Shown here: positions 23,155-35,844 of the stretch, one piece after another
Numbering within the stretch: the stretch's first letter is position 1
Layout of the letters: each line of letters begins with the position of its first letter
DNA from: Cladobotryum mycophilum
Lineage: Eukaryota; Ascomycota; Sordariomycetes; Hypocreales; Hypocreaceae
Direction: 5' to 3'
DNA: 64,000 nt
NCBI GenBank assembly: GCA_036429605.1
Contig: JAVFKD010000002.1
Span: forward strand, 2,418,001 to 2,482,000
Notes under the pieces: generated by a model
Told to the model about the DNA's origin: nothing
Database searches by the model: none
Seen by the model: the letters and a program-made list of their open reading frames with translations, nothing else
Program-made: the position numbers and the translations under genes

Positions 23155-24718
23155 ATGGTTCAGATCAGCGAGATCAAGGGAAACAAACGCGACAATCGCA
23201 CAGCTGCCCATACCCACATCAAAGGCTTGGGACTGCGATCTGATGGCTATGCTGATACCCAGGCGGCCGGCTTTGTCGGCCAGGTTCCCGCAAGAGAGGT
23301 TTGTTGTTTTCCATATCTCTTGTTTTTGGGTCGATGGCTAACTTTGTCTCCTAGTCAGCAGGTGTCGTCGTGGATCTAATTCGAGCTCACAAAATGGCCG
23401 GCCGAGGCGTTCTGTTAGCTGGTGGACCTGGAACTGGAAAGACAGCCTTGGCACTAGCAATTAGCCAAGAATTGGGCACCAAGATACCGTTCTGCCCCAT
23501 TGTAGGCAGCGAAATTTATTCCTCAGAGGTCAAAAAGACGGAAATGTTGATGGAGAACTTTCGGAGGGCGATTGGCCTTAAAGTTCGAGAAACAAAGGAA
23601 GTCTATGAGGGAGAAGTGACGGAGCTTACCCCAGAAGAAGCGGAGAACCCTTTGGGAGGATACGGCAAGACAATTAGCACGCTCTTGATCGGGCTCAAGA
23701 GCGCCAAGGGCCAAAAGAAACTTCGACTGGACCCGAGCATCTACGAGGCGATTCAGAAGGAGAGAGTCACGGTCGGCGATGTTATCTACATTGAGGCCAA
23801 CACTGGAGCCTGCAAGCGAGTGGGAAGATCAGATGCCTATGCTACCGAATTCGACCTCGAGGCGGAAGAGTACGTGCCCATCCCCAAGGGTGAGGTGCAC
23901 AAGAAGAAGGAGATTGTGCAGGATGTCACTCTCCATGATCTGGATATTGCAAATGCTCGGCCACAGGGTGGACAAGATATCATGAGCATGATGGGCCAGC
24001 TTCTCAAACCAAAAATGACCGAGATTACGGAGAAGCTTCGATCAGAGATCAACAAAGTCGTCAGCAAGTACATTGATCAGGGTGTGGCTGAACTAGTTCC
24101 AGGCGTTCTATTTATCGATGAGGTAACACTAACCTTGCTTCATGATACGGAAAAAAACTCTTTACTAACACTGCGGTTGGCAGGCTCACATGCTCGATGT
24201 AGAGTGCTTCACCTATCTTAACCGGGCTTTGGAATCCCCCATATCGCCGATTGTGGTGTTGGCGTCTAACCGCGGAATGTGCACGATTAGAGGCACAGAC
24301 GACGTCGTAGCTGCCCATGGCATTCCTCCCGACTTCCTCGCTCGTCTGCTCATCATCCCTACCTCCCCCTACTCAGCAGACGAAATCAAGAAGATAGTGC
24401 GAATACGGGCAACGACCGAGAGCGTTGCAATCACTGATGCCGCAATCGATAAGATTTCCGAGCACGGTGTCCGCGTTAGTTTGAGGTACTGCCTACAATT
24501 GCTGACGCCAGCAAGGTAAGATCCCCCCTTGATACTCTTGGGTTACTTCGCATCCGAGACAGTGGCGCTGACGTACAGCAAACAGCATTCTTGCCAAGGC
24601 CAATGGCCGCTCTCAGATCGACATTCAGGATGTGTCCGAGTGCGAGGACTTGTTTCTAGACGCTCGTCGCAGTGCCTTGCTACTCAGCGGTGAGGCAGGA
24701 CGAGGCTACCTGCAGTAA
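23155..24718 (+). CDS. RVB1: RuvB-like AAA+ ATPase 1 (pontin)
   Basis: Four exons (23155–23298, 23355–24122, 24184–24515, 24586–24718) encode 458 residues, the usual family length. Walker A GGPGTGKT is at residues 71–78 and Walker B LFIDE at 300–304; the second intron falls exactly after this Walker B glutamate and the next exon continues AHMLDVECF. Other family blocks are KGLGLRSDGYA near the N-terminus, the domain II insertion between the Walker motifs, and ASNRGMCTIRGT (sensor 1 region). RVB1 and RVB2 form a hetero-hexameric ATPase in INO80 and SWR1 chromatin remodellers, NuA4, and the R2TP assembly chaperone. All three introns are short (56, 61 and 70 nt). The start is the first ATG and gives MVQISEIKGNKRDNRTAAHT, matching the conserved family N-terminus. 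Confidence 0.95.
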
Positions 24719-26712
24719 CTCTCGGTCAAGCCCAAGGGAGCCGGATTAATTGGTCAATGACACTATTTTGGGACGAGGGGCGCCAAGAGGCATGCCAATA
24801 ACTTGTTTTTTTTAATAGGTCACGGCGGATTTAAAGAGAGATGAAATTAGGTTTTTTTTTCACCCCTGTACGGAGTACATACACACTGGGTCGGTTTACC
24901 AAACAAAAAGCTTTCGGGATTAGGTGAGAGATGGTGGAAATGTCTCTCTGCCAATGTAACAAGTTTGTCACACCTATCTACGGCACTGTCTCCCTTGACG
25001 CCCTTGACGCCCTTGACGCCCTTGCCCGGCTCCCCGAGACAAGCAAGGGGTTTCTTGGTACATGCAAGCACCGGGGAGGGATCTACTAAACGACGAACCA
25101 AATCTCCACTCGCTCTGAAATCAAGCTTTTTCAAGTCCAGAGATGGACACAAGGCAGAAGAAAATAGAAGGCAGGTTGCATCACGTGCGGATAACGCCTT
25201 GCCAGGTTCGGCGCTCAACATAGTCTTTGTCTCAGGTTCACATTCCAGAGGACGGACGCCACGCATTCCTACTGCGGCATTGTCCGTCTTTGGATGAGGC
25301 TGGAAGGGAGTGTGCGTGGTGTGTGTTTTGCGAAGAATGAGAGAGAGAAGAGGAGCGTTGGAGAGGGAGGGAGACCGGGGAGAGAGAGAGGGGGAGAAGA
25401 GGAGTGGAGGGAGGAGTATGAGTAAGAGTAGAGATGGCAGGTGAAGAGACTTTGAATGCCAGATGAGTGATCAAGTAAGGGAATGAATGTGTCAGTGTCA
25501 GTGCCAGTGGGTTGACAAAGCCAGCCCCATGTGTGTGCATGGGAGAGCCCTTGCAGGTCGTTCCCCCTCCCGTTTGTAGTTATGTCTGTGTTGCACACTT
25601 TGCATTCATTGATGAAAGCAGGCATTGTCAAGCCGGGTCCAAGATTACCTGGGCTATTATCCGGTTTGTTGAATTTTTTGTTTTGTTTTCATCAATACGG
25701 GCCGTGTTTGTGGTGGCGGGAGCAGAAAATAGAATTTGACGCTGCGCTGCGAACGCACAGCAGAAGACAAAGAAGCTTGAACCAACCAGACCAACCACCC
25801 ACCCCCCTACCTTACCTTGCCTTGACCTTGGTTCAGATCCTGGCCACCCGAAGCCATTCGTCTAACACATACCCGTCCCTCTCGTCCTCTTCACTCCATA
25901 CTAGGTACTCCTCCGTACAGCTATTCCAATTAGTGATAATAATAAGCTTTCACTTTCTTTTGGGAGAGGACGACTATGGCCGCGACCAAGCAAGACAACC
26001 GAGACATATAGGTCCACTGATCTGACTTTTTGAGATGAGGCGTAACTGGCTGGCACGGGAATGGAGAAGAGACCATGGCTTCCATGATATAGAGTCCAAA
26101 GCCGGTGGTTGATGACCCCAGTCGCTCGTTCCTGCTACACATTCAGTTCAGTTCAGTCCAGTCCAGTCCAAGTCCAGTCCAAGAGTCTCCATTGTGGCAT
26201 TTGCATCTTGTTTCCTCCACAAAGCCGTTTCCAATTACAATACTACCACTACCACTACCATTACACCACCACCACTACCACAACCACTGCCACTGCCACC
26301 ACCACTTATTACCTTGATTGCTTTAGTTTCTTTCTTCCAAGTCACTTTGGCTTAATCTTCTTTCACAGTTCACTTGTCAACATTTCTTCACCTTTTATTA
26401 TTGTTGAGCACATGTCCGCTTTTTCTGCATGTCTCCCCTTTGGCTTTATTCTTTGCTTCGAAACAATAAGGGTTCTTCCTCCTCCTCCTCCTCCTCATCC
26501 CCCCTGGCAACCCTTACATACGTTAGGCACTTGGCCACTCAGACAGAGACAGAGACACAGACACAGACACAGACACAGACACGTCTGCACTCGCACTCAC
26601 ACTCACACTCACACTCGCACCACACATCATCATAAGTGCATACATACTCAGGCCAGGGTATGATGCTTCCAAAGTGGTGCATTTCATCCTCTATTCGTTT
26701 GCACCTCACAAA
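24719..26712. other. Intergenic region and HMG-gene leader, no gene seen
   Basis: Contains three perfect copies plus a partial copy of CCTTGACGC (24993–25024), purine-rich DNA at 25340–25440, ACTACC units (about 26240–26300), CAGACA units (26539–26582) and CACTCA units (about 26588–26617). The pyrimidine- and CA-rich stretch before 26713 is likely the 5' leader of the HMG-box gene. Open frames here are repeat artefacts. Confidence 0.55.
24993..25024. repeat. CCTTGACGC minisatellite, 3.5 copies
   Basis: Three perfect 9-bp units and a truncated fourth, head to tail. Confidence 0.9.
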
Positions 26713-28855
26713 ATGCCACAAATCCTTTCCATGACACCGCAGCCTCTAGATATGGTTCGGATGGACTTCAACGACTATTCCAAGGCCGCCGACCCTGCTT
26801 CTTCTCTGGGACCTTTGCCCTTGCCCTCGCTCAATACTTTTGTCGGAAGTATGAGGAGACGATCCGGGTCCATCGGGGCACCTTATACGAGCCACGAGGA
26901 CTTGGAAACCTTGAGGGTCAACACGGCGAATTCTCTGAACCCAGAGGTACACCGGGATATATGCATCTGTACACCAGAACCAAAAATTCCAAGGCCTAGA
27001 AATGGTGAGTCTTTTTTATCTTTCAGTTGGCTAAAGTCTATTTCAACAATGGGATGAAAGCCATCTCATACATTGACGTCTGGGGTCAGCTGAATACTGG
27101 CTTTAAGTTGAGACTCGCTCTCCTCCATGCAGTAGTCAGGATTAGTATTCAACTAACTCTGTCTCGACTGTAGCCTTCATTTTATATCGACAGCACCATC
27201 AGTCCCAAGTAACGACAGATAACCCGAGACTTTCCAACCCGGAAATATCCAAGATTATCGGCGAACGGTGGAAGAATGAGGACCCTGATATCAAAGATAG
27301 CTGGAAGAGGATGGCTGATCAGGAGAAACTCCGTCATCAGAGTCAATATCCAAACTACCGCTATCAGCCACGCCGAGGTGGAAAGTCTCAAAGCTGGTCT
27401 GGCTCCACATCAACTGATGATCAGGGGCGCTGTCCAAAGTGTAATGGCCGATTCGCATCATCGACACCGAGAACGCCAGCCACCCCATTCGGCCACCAAA
27501 TTGCGTCAACCACAAATTTTCAGGACTCCCAGGAGAGACCCAACCTTCACCGGTTGAATACCAGCATTCCTAGAGGGACGAGTGTAGATCTATCACCCAC
27601 CAACAGACAACCGTTCCCGGGTCCCCATCTCCAGTTTCGGAGTCCTGATAGCGATCCCACATCGCCTGCTGCGAAACGGCGCAGAATAAACGGTATGGAT
27701 GACTATCGTCTGGACAGCGGCCGCAGGGATTCATATGGTGGAGTGCCATTTGAAGAATCCACGCGAGGACCAATACAGCAGCCGAGCTATCAACAAGTGA
27801 CGGCTTTGCCAGAGCCGGCATCATCGAGGAACTTCCCCATGTATCCACCCCCTCGACCATCGAATTCATGGGCTTGGAGCGAACACGACAATCGCGGCAA
27901 TCAGAGCAACACCTTTGACGAGTCCCTTCGCCTACCTCCCCTGAAACAATCTATGTCACCTTCTTGGTCGCTACCAATCATTGGCGAAGATCGACGACGA
28001 AATGCAGCGACCAGAGAGGTAATAAGTCCTGCTCGAAGCAGCAATAACGCTAAAGACATGAAATCAGAAATCATGGAGATCCCTGTTGCTGAAAAGATGA
28101 AGATCATCAAGACTGTCTGCCAGCCAGTTCTACCTTCCCTCTTCGAAGGGCCACTAACTCCTACGCGTGGTGCGCTCATCACGATTGAAGGCTCCGACGC
28201 TGGAATGGCTCGCGAGGTTGGACTCGTGCTTGAAAGAGGGCTGATGAGCTGCGAATGGATTCGCCTCAAGGTGTGGGACGAGAGTTCTATTTCTCCGGCC
28301 ATGCTCTATCGAAGAGAGGCACCTCGGCTCTCTGATGACTTCACATCGTGTTTCCAAGCTATAAGGCCATACCGAGAGCTGTCGAAGGAGGTTGTGGAAT
28401 ACGTCACTAGCAATGACGGCAGTCGCTCGGACACGAATCAGCCAGGCGAGAATGATCCAATGAACAAGGGCAAATCAAAAGTAGACAACAGCAATCATGG
28501 TGTAGAGGTGATACCCGTTGCCCTGATTAGCGACGGGTTCAGTTTGACCCTCTCTGACAGACTTGCCTGTACAACACCAAGCACAGATCACTTTTCGCCA
28601 TTTGATCACTGGAGATGGATGGCTAGCCTCTGCCGCGGCATCCACTCTCCGGATCTCGTCATATGTGTACAAGCCTGCGATGAAAACGAGACTGGTGGCT
28701 ATGGGAAGTTGGAGCTACAGCGGCCTGGTCTGGTTGTTGTTGGAGTCCCAGTGGGCAAGGAGTTGGACGAAGGTACGAAACGACGGTTGGTATTTGAGGT
28801 GATAGAGTGGATGAGAGGGTCAAGTACGAACAGGGCCATGCTTGATAAGCGGTGA
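26713..28855 (+). CDS. HMG-box (MATA_HMG-type) transcription factor
   Basis: Two exons (26713–27004 and 27174–28855) encode 657 residues. The 169-nt intron has a GTGAGT donor, CTAAC branch site and TAG acceptor and interrupts the HMG box right after PRPRN; splicing gives PRPRNAFILYRQHH. The box covers about residues 90–166, with NPEISKIIGERWKNE and a basic end (YRYQPRR). It resembles the sequence-specific fungal HMG factors around Ste11/fmf-1 and mating-type proteins, which often control sexual development. Residues ~170–430 are Ser/Pro/Arg-rich and look disordered. A C-terminal region from about residue 410, with TRGALITIEGSDAGMAREVG, looks folded and may be a conserved partner domain. In-frame ATGs upstream (26674) could lengthen the N-terminus. 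Target genes cannot be read from the sequence. Confidence 0.8.
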
Positions 28856-29969
28856 GACGTATGATGGCGGAGATGGTAGGTGTCTCTGTTATATGAAGTG
28901 TGTTTTGCTTTTTAACTCGGCATATTCTGCTTTTGAGAGTAGCTTAGCGTGGTGTTGGACTTTATAGATTGGCTTCCAAGTTTAGATATACCACATGGCT
29001 TTTGCTATTCATGCTTAATAAGAAGAATGGGGTTTTAATGATTTTTGGTGATTTGACGCGTTGTGTTTGGATGGCTGTTGGGAGTTGGTAAATGTTGTTG
29101 TTGTATGGTTATGGCATTGTGTGTCGTGGGCGATCCTCATGATGGCGGCCAGTGCACTGATAATTATAGTAACGTGTAGGATGCTTACCTAGGAAATGTA
29201 GGCACTGTTTGAATCGAATCGTCTTTGTTGCTCTAGTTTCTTGGTAACTTACTATGTAGTCCATGTATCTTGCTCTGCAGCTATAAGCAACCTCGGAGGG
29301 AGAGCAAAATAGAGGCATCAGAGGGGAAGCCAAATTAGCAAAACGAATTAACATCTAGAAAGTAGGCGTACACAGTAAAGATAATGAAAGATGTTCCATC
29401 TGTCTGAAAAGAAAAGAAGAAGAAAAAAATGTAATTTTTATTTTACTGGACCAGGATAAAAATCCATGGATACGTCAAGAGAACAAGGACAAGGAACTTG
29501 GATGATGATGCATTTTTTGTGGTTGCTGGCCAGTGCCTCCACCCACTTTTTGGTGTTGGGGTCTCTTAGCGGTTTGAGAGCGCTGAGCTGGGGGGTTCGT
29601 TCGCTATTGGGGGGGCTGCATGATGAGAGAGGAACTGGCTGCTCTTTGTCCGCGCATATGCAACGCGTTATTACCTCCATACTACTACTTTGTACCTGTA
29701 CCCTCTACTTTACCAGCTGTTGTATATTCACCATCCACTTTTCATTGTTCGACAAAAGTCCCCCCTCCTCCCTCTCCCTCCCTTTGGACCCCTAAATAAA
29801 ATCCAATCAACCCTTTCACGAACCCGCCACCTACGATTAGAAAGGGGACGCACGAAGAAACGAAGACGAAAACGCAACGAAAACAGAAACAACTACAGCA
29901 ACTACAGCAACAACAACACCACACAATGCAAAGTTACCCCTCTGACGACCAACATCACCACCACCTATA
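28856..29969. other. Intergenic region, no gene seen
   Basis: This is the 3' flank of the HMG-box gene and the promoter/leader of the dynactin gene. An ACA/ACAGCAACT-rich purine stretch just before 29970 is probably 5' leader. Confidence 0.55.
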
Positions 29970-32900
29970 ATGCCGGACTTTAAGCCTGGGCAGACGGTCC
30001 TGCTCAGCGACGGACGGAAGGCCATCGTTCGGTTTGCGGGACCAACCCACTTTCAAGTCGGAGAATGGATTGGTGTCGAGCTCGAGGAGAAGACAGGGAA
30101 GAACGATGGCAGTGTACAGGGCGAGAGGTATTTCGACTGTCCCATGGGCTACGGTATGTTCGTCAAGCCCATGATGGCGACGATTCTTGCCCAGCCCGTC
30201 GTGGCCAAGCCGGCGGCTCGAAAGCCCAGCAGTAGGCCGACCAATTTCCAGACGAGGTCTTCGTCTAGCATAGACTCGAGCTTGAGTAGGAGGATGAGCA
30301 TCAATGCACCGAGTCCGACTCCTGGGCCTAGGCCGCCTACGTCACGACCGTCGAGTGTCATACGGGTAGGTGCTGCAAACTCGAGTTACAACTCTCAAGA
30401 CGTACTAACGGAATACCCAGTCACGATCTAGATCCCCTGCTAAACAGCTCCTCGGTGGTCCCTCCAGCACCTCTGTATCTAGAACTGCCACACCATCCAA
30501 TGTTCGGGCCCCGTCCGCTCAATCGCGGAGCCGGCCATCTATCTCAGGCCCCCGAAGTTCCATGGGCGCTCCTCCACAACCTGTAACTCGAGCCCGACAG
30601 GCCTCGACATCTTCAGTAACCACTCCGCGACCCACTCATGCCGCATCAAAGTCCATTGGCAGCAGAACTCAATTTGCAGGTCCGAGGGCACTCATGCGAC
30701 CCGAGACTGGTCGGCGCCCGTCTGCGAGTTCTCAGGGGGGACGAGATTCTAGCGCCGCCAACAGGGAGGATGAACAGCTTCTAAGCTCCCCCATCCGTAG
30801 CGATGATGAAATACTATCGCCTCAACCAACAAGTCCCATTGTCGGGAGGACAAATGCCCTGGAAAAGATTGCTGCTGCAGCTTCCTCGTCGCGCAATACC
30901 GCAACGCCGCCGCCAAAGAAGGCAACCCCTCCGATAGCTTCGCGCCCCCTTGCAGCTTCGGCCGCCAACCGGGAAATTGAGGATCTCAAGGCCAAATTAA
31001 AAGTATTAGAACGAAAGCGAATAGAGGACAGGGACAAGCTGAAACAGCTGGAAAAGGTTCAGGGAGAAAGGGACAAGTTTGAGGCCATCATTCAAAAATT
31101 GCAGCTAAAGTATTCCCCGCTGCAACAAGAGAACACCGACCTCAGAAAAGCGCTTAAAGAAGCCGAGACAAGATTCGAGTCGGTCGAATCTCTTCAAGCT
31201 GATCATGATGCTGCCCTTGAGTTGGCTACTCTTGACAGGGAGATGGCCGAAGAGACGGCCGAGGTCCTGAAAATGGAACTGGAAGCGCTGAAAGAGAAGG
31301 CTGAGGAGTTGCAATTGGAAGTTGAGGTGCTTCGAGAAGAGAACTCCGAGTTTAGCAGCGGCATGTCTCCCGAGGAACGAGCTAGCTCTGGGTGGCTGCA
31401 AATGGAGCGCACGAATGAGAGACTTCGTGAGGCGCTCATACGATTACGGGATTTGACTCAAGAGCAGGAATCAACTCTTCGAGAACAGATCGGGGGCTTG
31501 GAAGAGGACCTGAAGGAATTCAATACTCTGAAACAAGAGCATACCATGGCAAAGGAGAAGCTTTCGCAATACCAATCAGCTGTAGAGGATCTTCGTCAAC
31601 AACTCGACACGGCATTGGGTGCCGAGGAGATGATTGAAGATCTAACTGACAGAAACATGAAGTTGGCTGAGCAGGTTGAGGAGCTCAAGGCTGTCGTTGA
31701 AGACCTAGAGAGCTTGAAGGAGATCAACGACGAGCTTGAGATTAACCATGTGCAAAACGAAAAAGAAATGCAGGAGGAACTCGATTTCAAGGATACTGTT
31801 ATCGCTGAACAAGCCCGACGAGCTGCTCAACAAGACATATCATTCGGTGATATGGAGTACACCTTGTCACGGTACCGCGAGCTCGTCACAAACCTGCAGA
31901 GCGACCTAGAAGACATGCGCGCTTCTCAAGCCGTCACCGAAGGCGAATCCGAGAAACTGAATGACCGCTCGCGGGCGATGATGGATCTCAACTTGAAGCT
32001 CCAGATTTCGGCTACCAAGGCGCAGACCAAAGCCATCGATCTCGAATTGCGGCGACTGGAGGCCCAGGAAGCAGAGCAACACTTGGAGATTGTCAAGCTC
32101 TTCTTGCCCGACAGCTATGCGGACGATCAGGACTCTGTTCTCGCTTTCCTCCGGTTCCGACGATTGTCATTCAAGGCAAATCTTCTCAGCAGCTTCCTCA
32201 AAGAAAAGGTCACTGGGCAGATTACACCTGGTCACGAGGACGACATCATCTACGGCTGCGATGCTATTGACAAGCTTGTCTGGGTGTCTGCCATTTGCGA
32301 CCGTTTCGTCAATGACATCAGCCACTGCTCCATGGACCAGTTCTCCAAGTACCAGAACGCTCTCCTTGAGCTCGAGCCTGTTGAGCGTGCATTGAACGCT
32401 TGGATTGATGGCTTGCGCCGTGATGAGCTGAAGGAACAGAAGTGCGCTGACGAACTGCAACGAACCATCTCTCTCATGTCACATCTTGCGGAGGTCCACA
32501 TCTCCAGCGACGTTGCTGCCTATGCTGATGATATTCACATGAGAGCGCTGATTATGCAGAGCCACCTCGACTCGGCAACTGTCGCGTTTGGTGTGACACG
32601 AGGTCTGGTGCAGCGAGTTATCGTAAACCCTGGTGAAGAAGACGAGCTTGCTCAGCACTTTGCTAAGAAGATTGACCTCGCCATCACCCAAACAAGGGGC
32701 ACAAAGGTCATTGCTGGCAGGGCCGTTCGTGCGCTGGAGGATCTCAAGACCCGATCACTCTCGCTCGGCCAAGAAACCAAGTCGGCGTTTGAAGAATGCG
32801 AGACTGCAACTCAGGAGCTGGCACGCCTGGCACGCCAGATCGGACATGGTGTTCACGTGCTGTTGAACCAAGATGAGGGTCGAACCGAGCCTTTCACCTA

Positions 32901-34074
32901 CGCTGAAGTGAACGAAGCTGTTCACCAGGCAGTTCTGGAGGCCACCAAGTCAAGCGAATCAGATCTATTCTCAAACTATCTTGCCAAGCTTCGTGTTGCC
33001 GGCACACAGATTACGGATCTTGCAGCCCTTGCCGCCGATCTAGAACAAACACAAGAGTTTGAAGTCAACACTGCCCCCTGGCGTCTGCGGGCCCAGGAGC
33101 TCAAGACTCTCAAGAAGGTACCCGTCGATACGGAGGAAGAGCTTAGACGGCTCAAGTCGGAGCACAACGAGGGCCGACGCACGATTGCCCAGCGAGATGA
33201 ACAGCTCAGCACGGCCGTTCTCAAGATTGAAACTCTTGAGTCCAGGATGCGTGATGCCCAGGCTAATATTGAGCGTATCAGCGCCCTGCAGACTGAGCTC
33301 AACGATGTCAATGCCAATGTTGCCAGCCTCAAGGACGACATTGAGAAGCAAGATCGCGAGCTCAAGAACCTAGAATCCGAGAGAGACAAGTGGAAGAAGG
33401 TCGCCAGCGACAGTCGCACGTACGCCGATGGCGCCGATGCTGCGGATACAAAGGCTGGCCAAGAGCGGGCCGTCGCCACCGCGCGCGAGATGGATGCGCT
33501 GAAGAAGGATATCGAGAGTCTGCAAGGCGCTGTGCGGTACCTGCGTGAGGACAACCGGCGTGCGCGCATGATTGAGCAGCAAGACTACGAGTGGTTAGCG
33601 GAGCCGCTGGGGAAGAGCATGACTGTCGAGGAGCAGCGCAAGGTGCTCGTGGTCGCCGAGGGCAAGGACGTCCTCGGAGAGCTACTGAAGATGGCATCGA
33701 CAGCCACCGTGTTCGACCTCAAGTCGATGCCCAAGGACAGGCTTGCATGGCGACCCACCAGGACAACGCCCCAGTACCACGCAGCCAGGCAGGTGGAAAA
33801 CATGGAAGCCTGGAAGGAGTGGCAGGAATCCCTTCTCAAGAAGACGGACATCATACGCGTCCAGGAACGCACCACCAGTCTGGGCAGGGAGAAGCAGGCG
33901 GGCGGTGCGAGGAGAGACGCGGCAGCCAAGCTGAGGATCAGACTGCCCCGGATCGATGGGCAGGACAAGGATGCGACGACGTCATCGTATCCCATGCGGC
34001 CTGGCGTGCAGATTGTGGGATCGAGGGAGTGGGAGGCCTTGGAGTCTGCTACGAGGAGGTTCGCGGTTGTATGA
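29970..34074 (+). CDS. ro-3: Dynactin large subunit p150Glued-like (ro-3 type)
   Basis: Two exons (29970–30365 and 30421–34074) encode 1349 residues. The 55-nt intron has GTAGGT, a perfect TACTAAC branch site and CAG. An N-terminal CAP-Gly domain occupies about residues 3–72, with GKNDGSV and GERYFDCPMGYGMFVKP. A Ser/Pro/Arg-rich basic linker (~75–310) follows, then a long coiled coil (~315–660), the dynactin domain beginning near residue 670 (EQHLEIVKLFLPDSY, LRFRRLSFKANLL), and a second coiled coil (~1050–1190). This order matches p150Glued/Nip100/Ro-3, which binds microtubule plus ends and dynein intermediate chain and supports dynein-driven nuclear and vesicle movement in hyphae. The start at 29970 places CAP-Gly at the extreme N-terminus, as in relatives. 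Confidence 0.93.
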
Positions 34075-34445
34075 AAGCAAAAGGAGAAGGAAGAAGGAAG
34101 AAGTAAAATGATATACATGTTGATGCGTTAACGTTGTAGCAATGAGTTGGATTGGATTGGTGTACATAGAAGGAAAGGGGGTTTTCCATTCTCCATATAC
34201 CCTACATGGCCGAATGCTTTGGCGTTTATATACTCGGGTGTTTTTAGGATTCAAAGCTTTGTACGAAAAGAAGATGAGATGTTATGTGTAAATTGAAGAA
34301 TGATATAAAGAAGAAGAAGAAGAAGAAGAAGCCCCGGAATATTCTGCAACAAAAGACTACATCGACCTCGTGTGATATTCAATCCTATTATAAAAGTTCT
34401 ATGCTTGGCCAACAAGTCTACACCACACTAAACATTATGATTCGT
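34075..34445. other. Convergent 3' flanks of dynactin and APH-like genes
   Basis: AT-rich DNA with a GAA run at 34309–34331; no coding signal. Confidence 0.6.
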
Positions 34446-35795
34446 TCAAAGTCTGTGCAAGCCTAGGAAACCGCCCCCTTCCACCTCATCGATCCACCGG
34501 TCGAGGCTCCGCACACTCCACCCGCTCGTACAGCGAAGAACGGCCTCGAGAAAATCCATCTTTAGAGCTCCCTCCACCATCTCCAGACCCCAGTCCGGCC
34601 AGAGGTCACACATGTGCTGGGCGTACACCTTCCGGAGCTGCGTCTGCTCGTACTCTAGCAAGTTGATCCAGTAGAGCTCGTTCTTACCCTCGTTATCCAG
34701 ACCGTCCCTGTTCAGCGAGGTCTGGGCATCCGCGCCGTCGTCCTCGTCGTCGTCGTCGGCGTAGGCGTCGCGGAGGGGCTGCACTTCCCGGGAGTTGCCG
34801 CTCAGGAAGTCGGGGAACTGGGTGGTTACCCAGCGGGGCATGGTGGCGAGGGACTCCCAGTCTATGATGGCGGTGATGGCGCCCCGCTCATCGACCAGGA
34901 TGTTTTGCAGCGACAGGTCGTCGTGCCAGAGAGAGGATCTCTCGGGTGGGTGGTGGATGGAGGGGAATATCTTGGGTAGCAGACCTGCCAGTCGGACCGC
35001 CACTTGTTTGGCGTGTATATAATCTGCTTTATCGTCTTCGTCTTCCTCTTTCTCAATGGCAATCTCTTGGTCTTTGATGACGATGTTGATAAGCGAAGAT
35101 AGCCAGTCGTGGCTGGAGCGGAAGGGTCCCCGGGGCGTATCGTAGTCGAAACGGTCTCCCCAGAAGAACAGGCGGGAGACGATCCGTCCCGGTACTGGCT
35201 CCGTCTCCGGCTCCGGCTTCGGGTCGTCGTTGCCCTCGTCAGCCGGGCCCTGCTTCGGGGGTCTATCCGTAGTCAGAGTCCCAATCCCGCCGAAGCCCAA
35301 TCTCTCGCTCGCTCGGAGGATCTGAACCTGATACTCGGCCACCTGCTTGACCAGTGCCTCCTTCGCCAGCATAGACATCTTGCGCCAGCTATACAGCAGC
35401 GACGTGCCCGGAACGAACTGCATGAGGATCCATTCGAACCCAATCTCGTTATCGCTCGAGTCGTCAAAGGTGACCACCCGCGGCACCGGGACCAGGGTGT
35501 GAGACCTGATCCACCCGAGGGTCGTCACCTCGCCGACCGTCTTGCGGCGCGGATCGACCGGGAGGGAGACCCGCATGACCAGCTTCGTGCCGGCGTGCTT
35601 GGACTCGACAATGTACGACCTGTTGAAGGCGCCGGCGCTGAGGAACGATACCTCGAAGTCGTCGGGGGTCTCGCGCCCCAGGTGCTTTAGGCAGACTGCC
35701 AGGATCGCCTCGGTGCTGGGCTCTCTCTGCCACTTGGGCTCGAGCACGATGTAGCTGTCATCCCAAATCAGGCCGTCTCGGGCTGACTTGGCCAT
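34446..35795 (-). CDS. APH-family phosphotransferase-like protein
   Basis: One exon encodes 449 residues. The fold is that of aminoglycoside phosphotransferase/choline kinase-like proteins (APH family): an N-lobe with SAGAFNRSYIVE and LVMRVSLPVD, an EWILMQFVPG hinge, the catalytic loop HDDLSLQNILVD near residues 290–301, and the metal-binding IIDWES near 310–316. These are the conserved Asp and Asn positions of an active kinase-like enzyme. Many fungal genomes carry such genes, with mostly unknown substrates; antibiotic resistance should not be assumed. Two acidic low-complexity stretches (KEEDEDDKAD and DDDDEDDGAD) interrupt the C-lobe. The start codon at 35795 follows almost directly on a GAAA-repeat leader. 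Confidence 0.8.
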   Translation of the reverse strand: MAKSARDGLIWDDSYIVLEPKWQREPSTEAILAVCLKHLGRETPDDFEVSFLSAGAFNRSYIVESKHAGTKLVMRVSLPVDPRRKTVGEVTTLGWIRSHTLVPVPRVVTFDDSSDNEIGFEWILMQFVPGTSLLYSWRKMSMLAKEALVKQVAEYQVQILRASERLGFGGIGTLTTDRPPKQGPADEGNDDPKPEPETEPVPGRIVSRLFFWGDRFDYDTPRGPFRSSHDWLSSLINIVIKDQEIAIEKEEDEDDKADYIHAKQVAVRLAGLLPKIFPSIHHPPERSSLWHDDLSLQNILVDERGAITAIIDWESLATMPRWVTTQFPDFLSGNSREVQPLRDAYADDDDEDDGADAQTSLNRDGLDNEGKNELYWINLLEYEQTQLRKVYAQHMCDLWPDWGLEMVEGALKMDFLEAVLRCTSGWSVRSLDRWIDEVEGGGFLGLHRL

Positions 35796-35807
35796 TTTCT
35801 TTGATTT

Positions 35808-35844
<37 letters not shown>

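Noticed and set aside
26109..26663. 184-codon plus-strand frame with His/Thr runs
   Set aside because: Made of ACTACC, CAGACA and CACTCA repeats in the leader of the HMG-box gene.
33585..34118. Long antisense frames within the dynactin and other coding exons
   Set aside because: Shadows of the strong sense frames; no independent features.
34446..35795. Reading the APH-family gene as an antibiotic-resistance gene
   Set aside because: Fungal genomes carry many APH-fold proteins of unknown substrate, and nothing in the neighbourhood suggests resistance.
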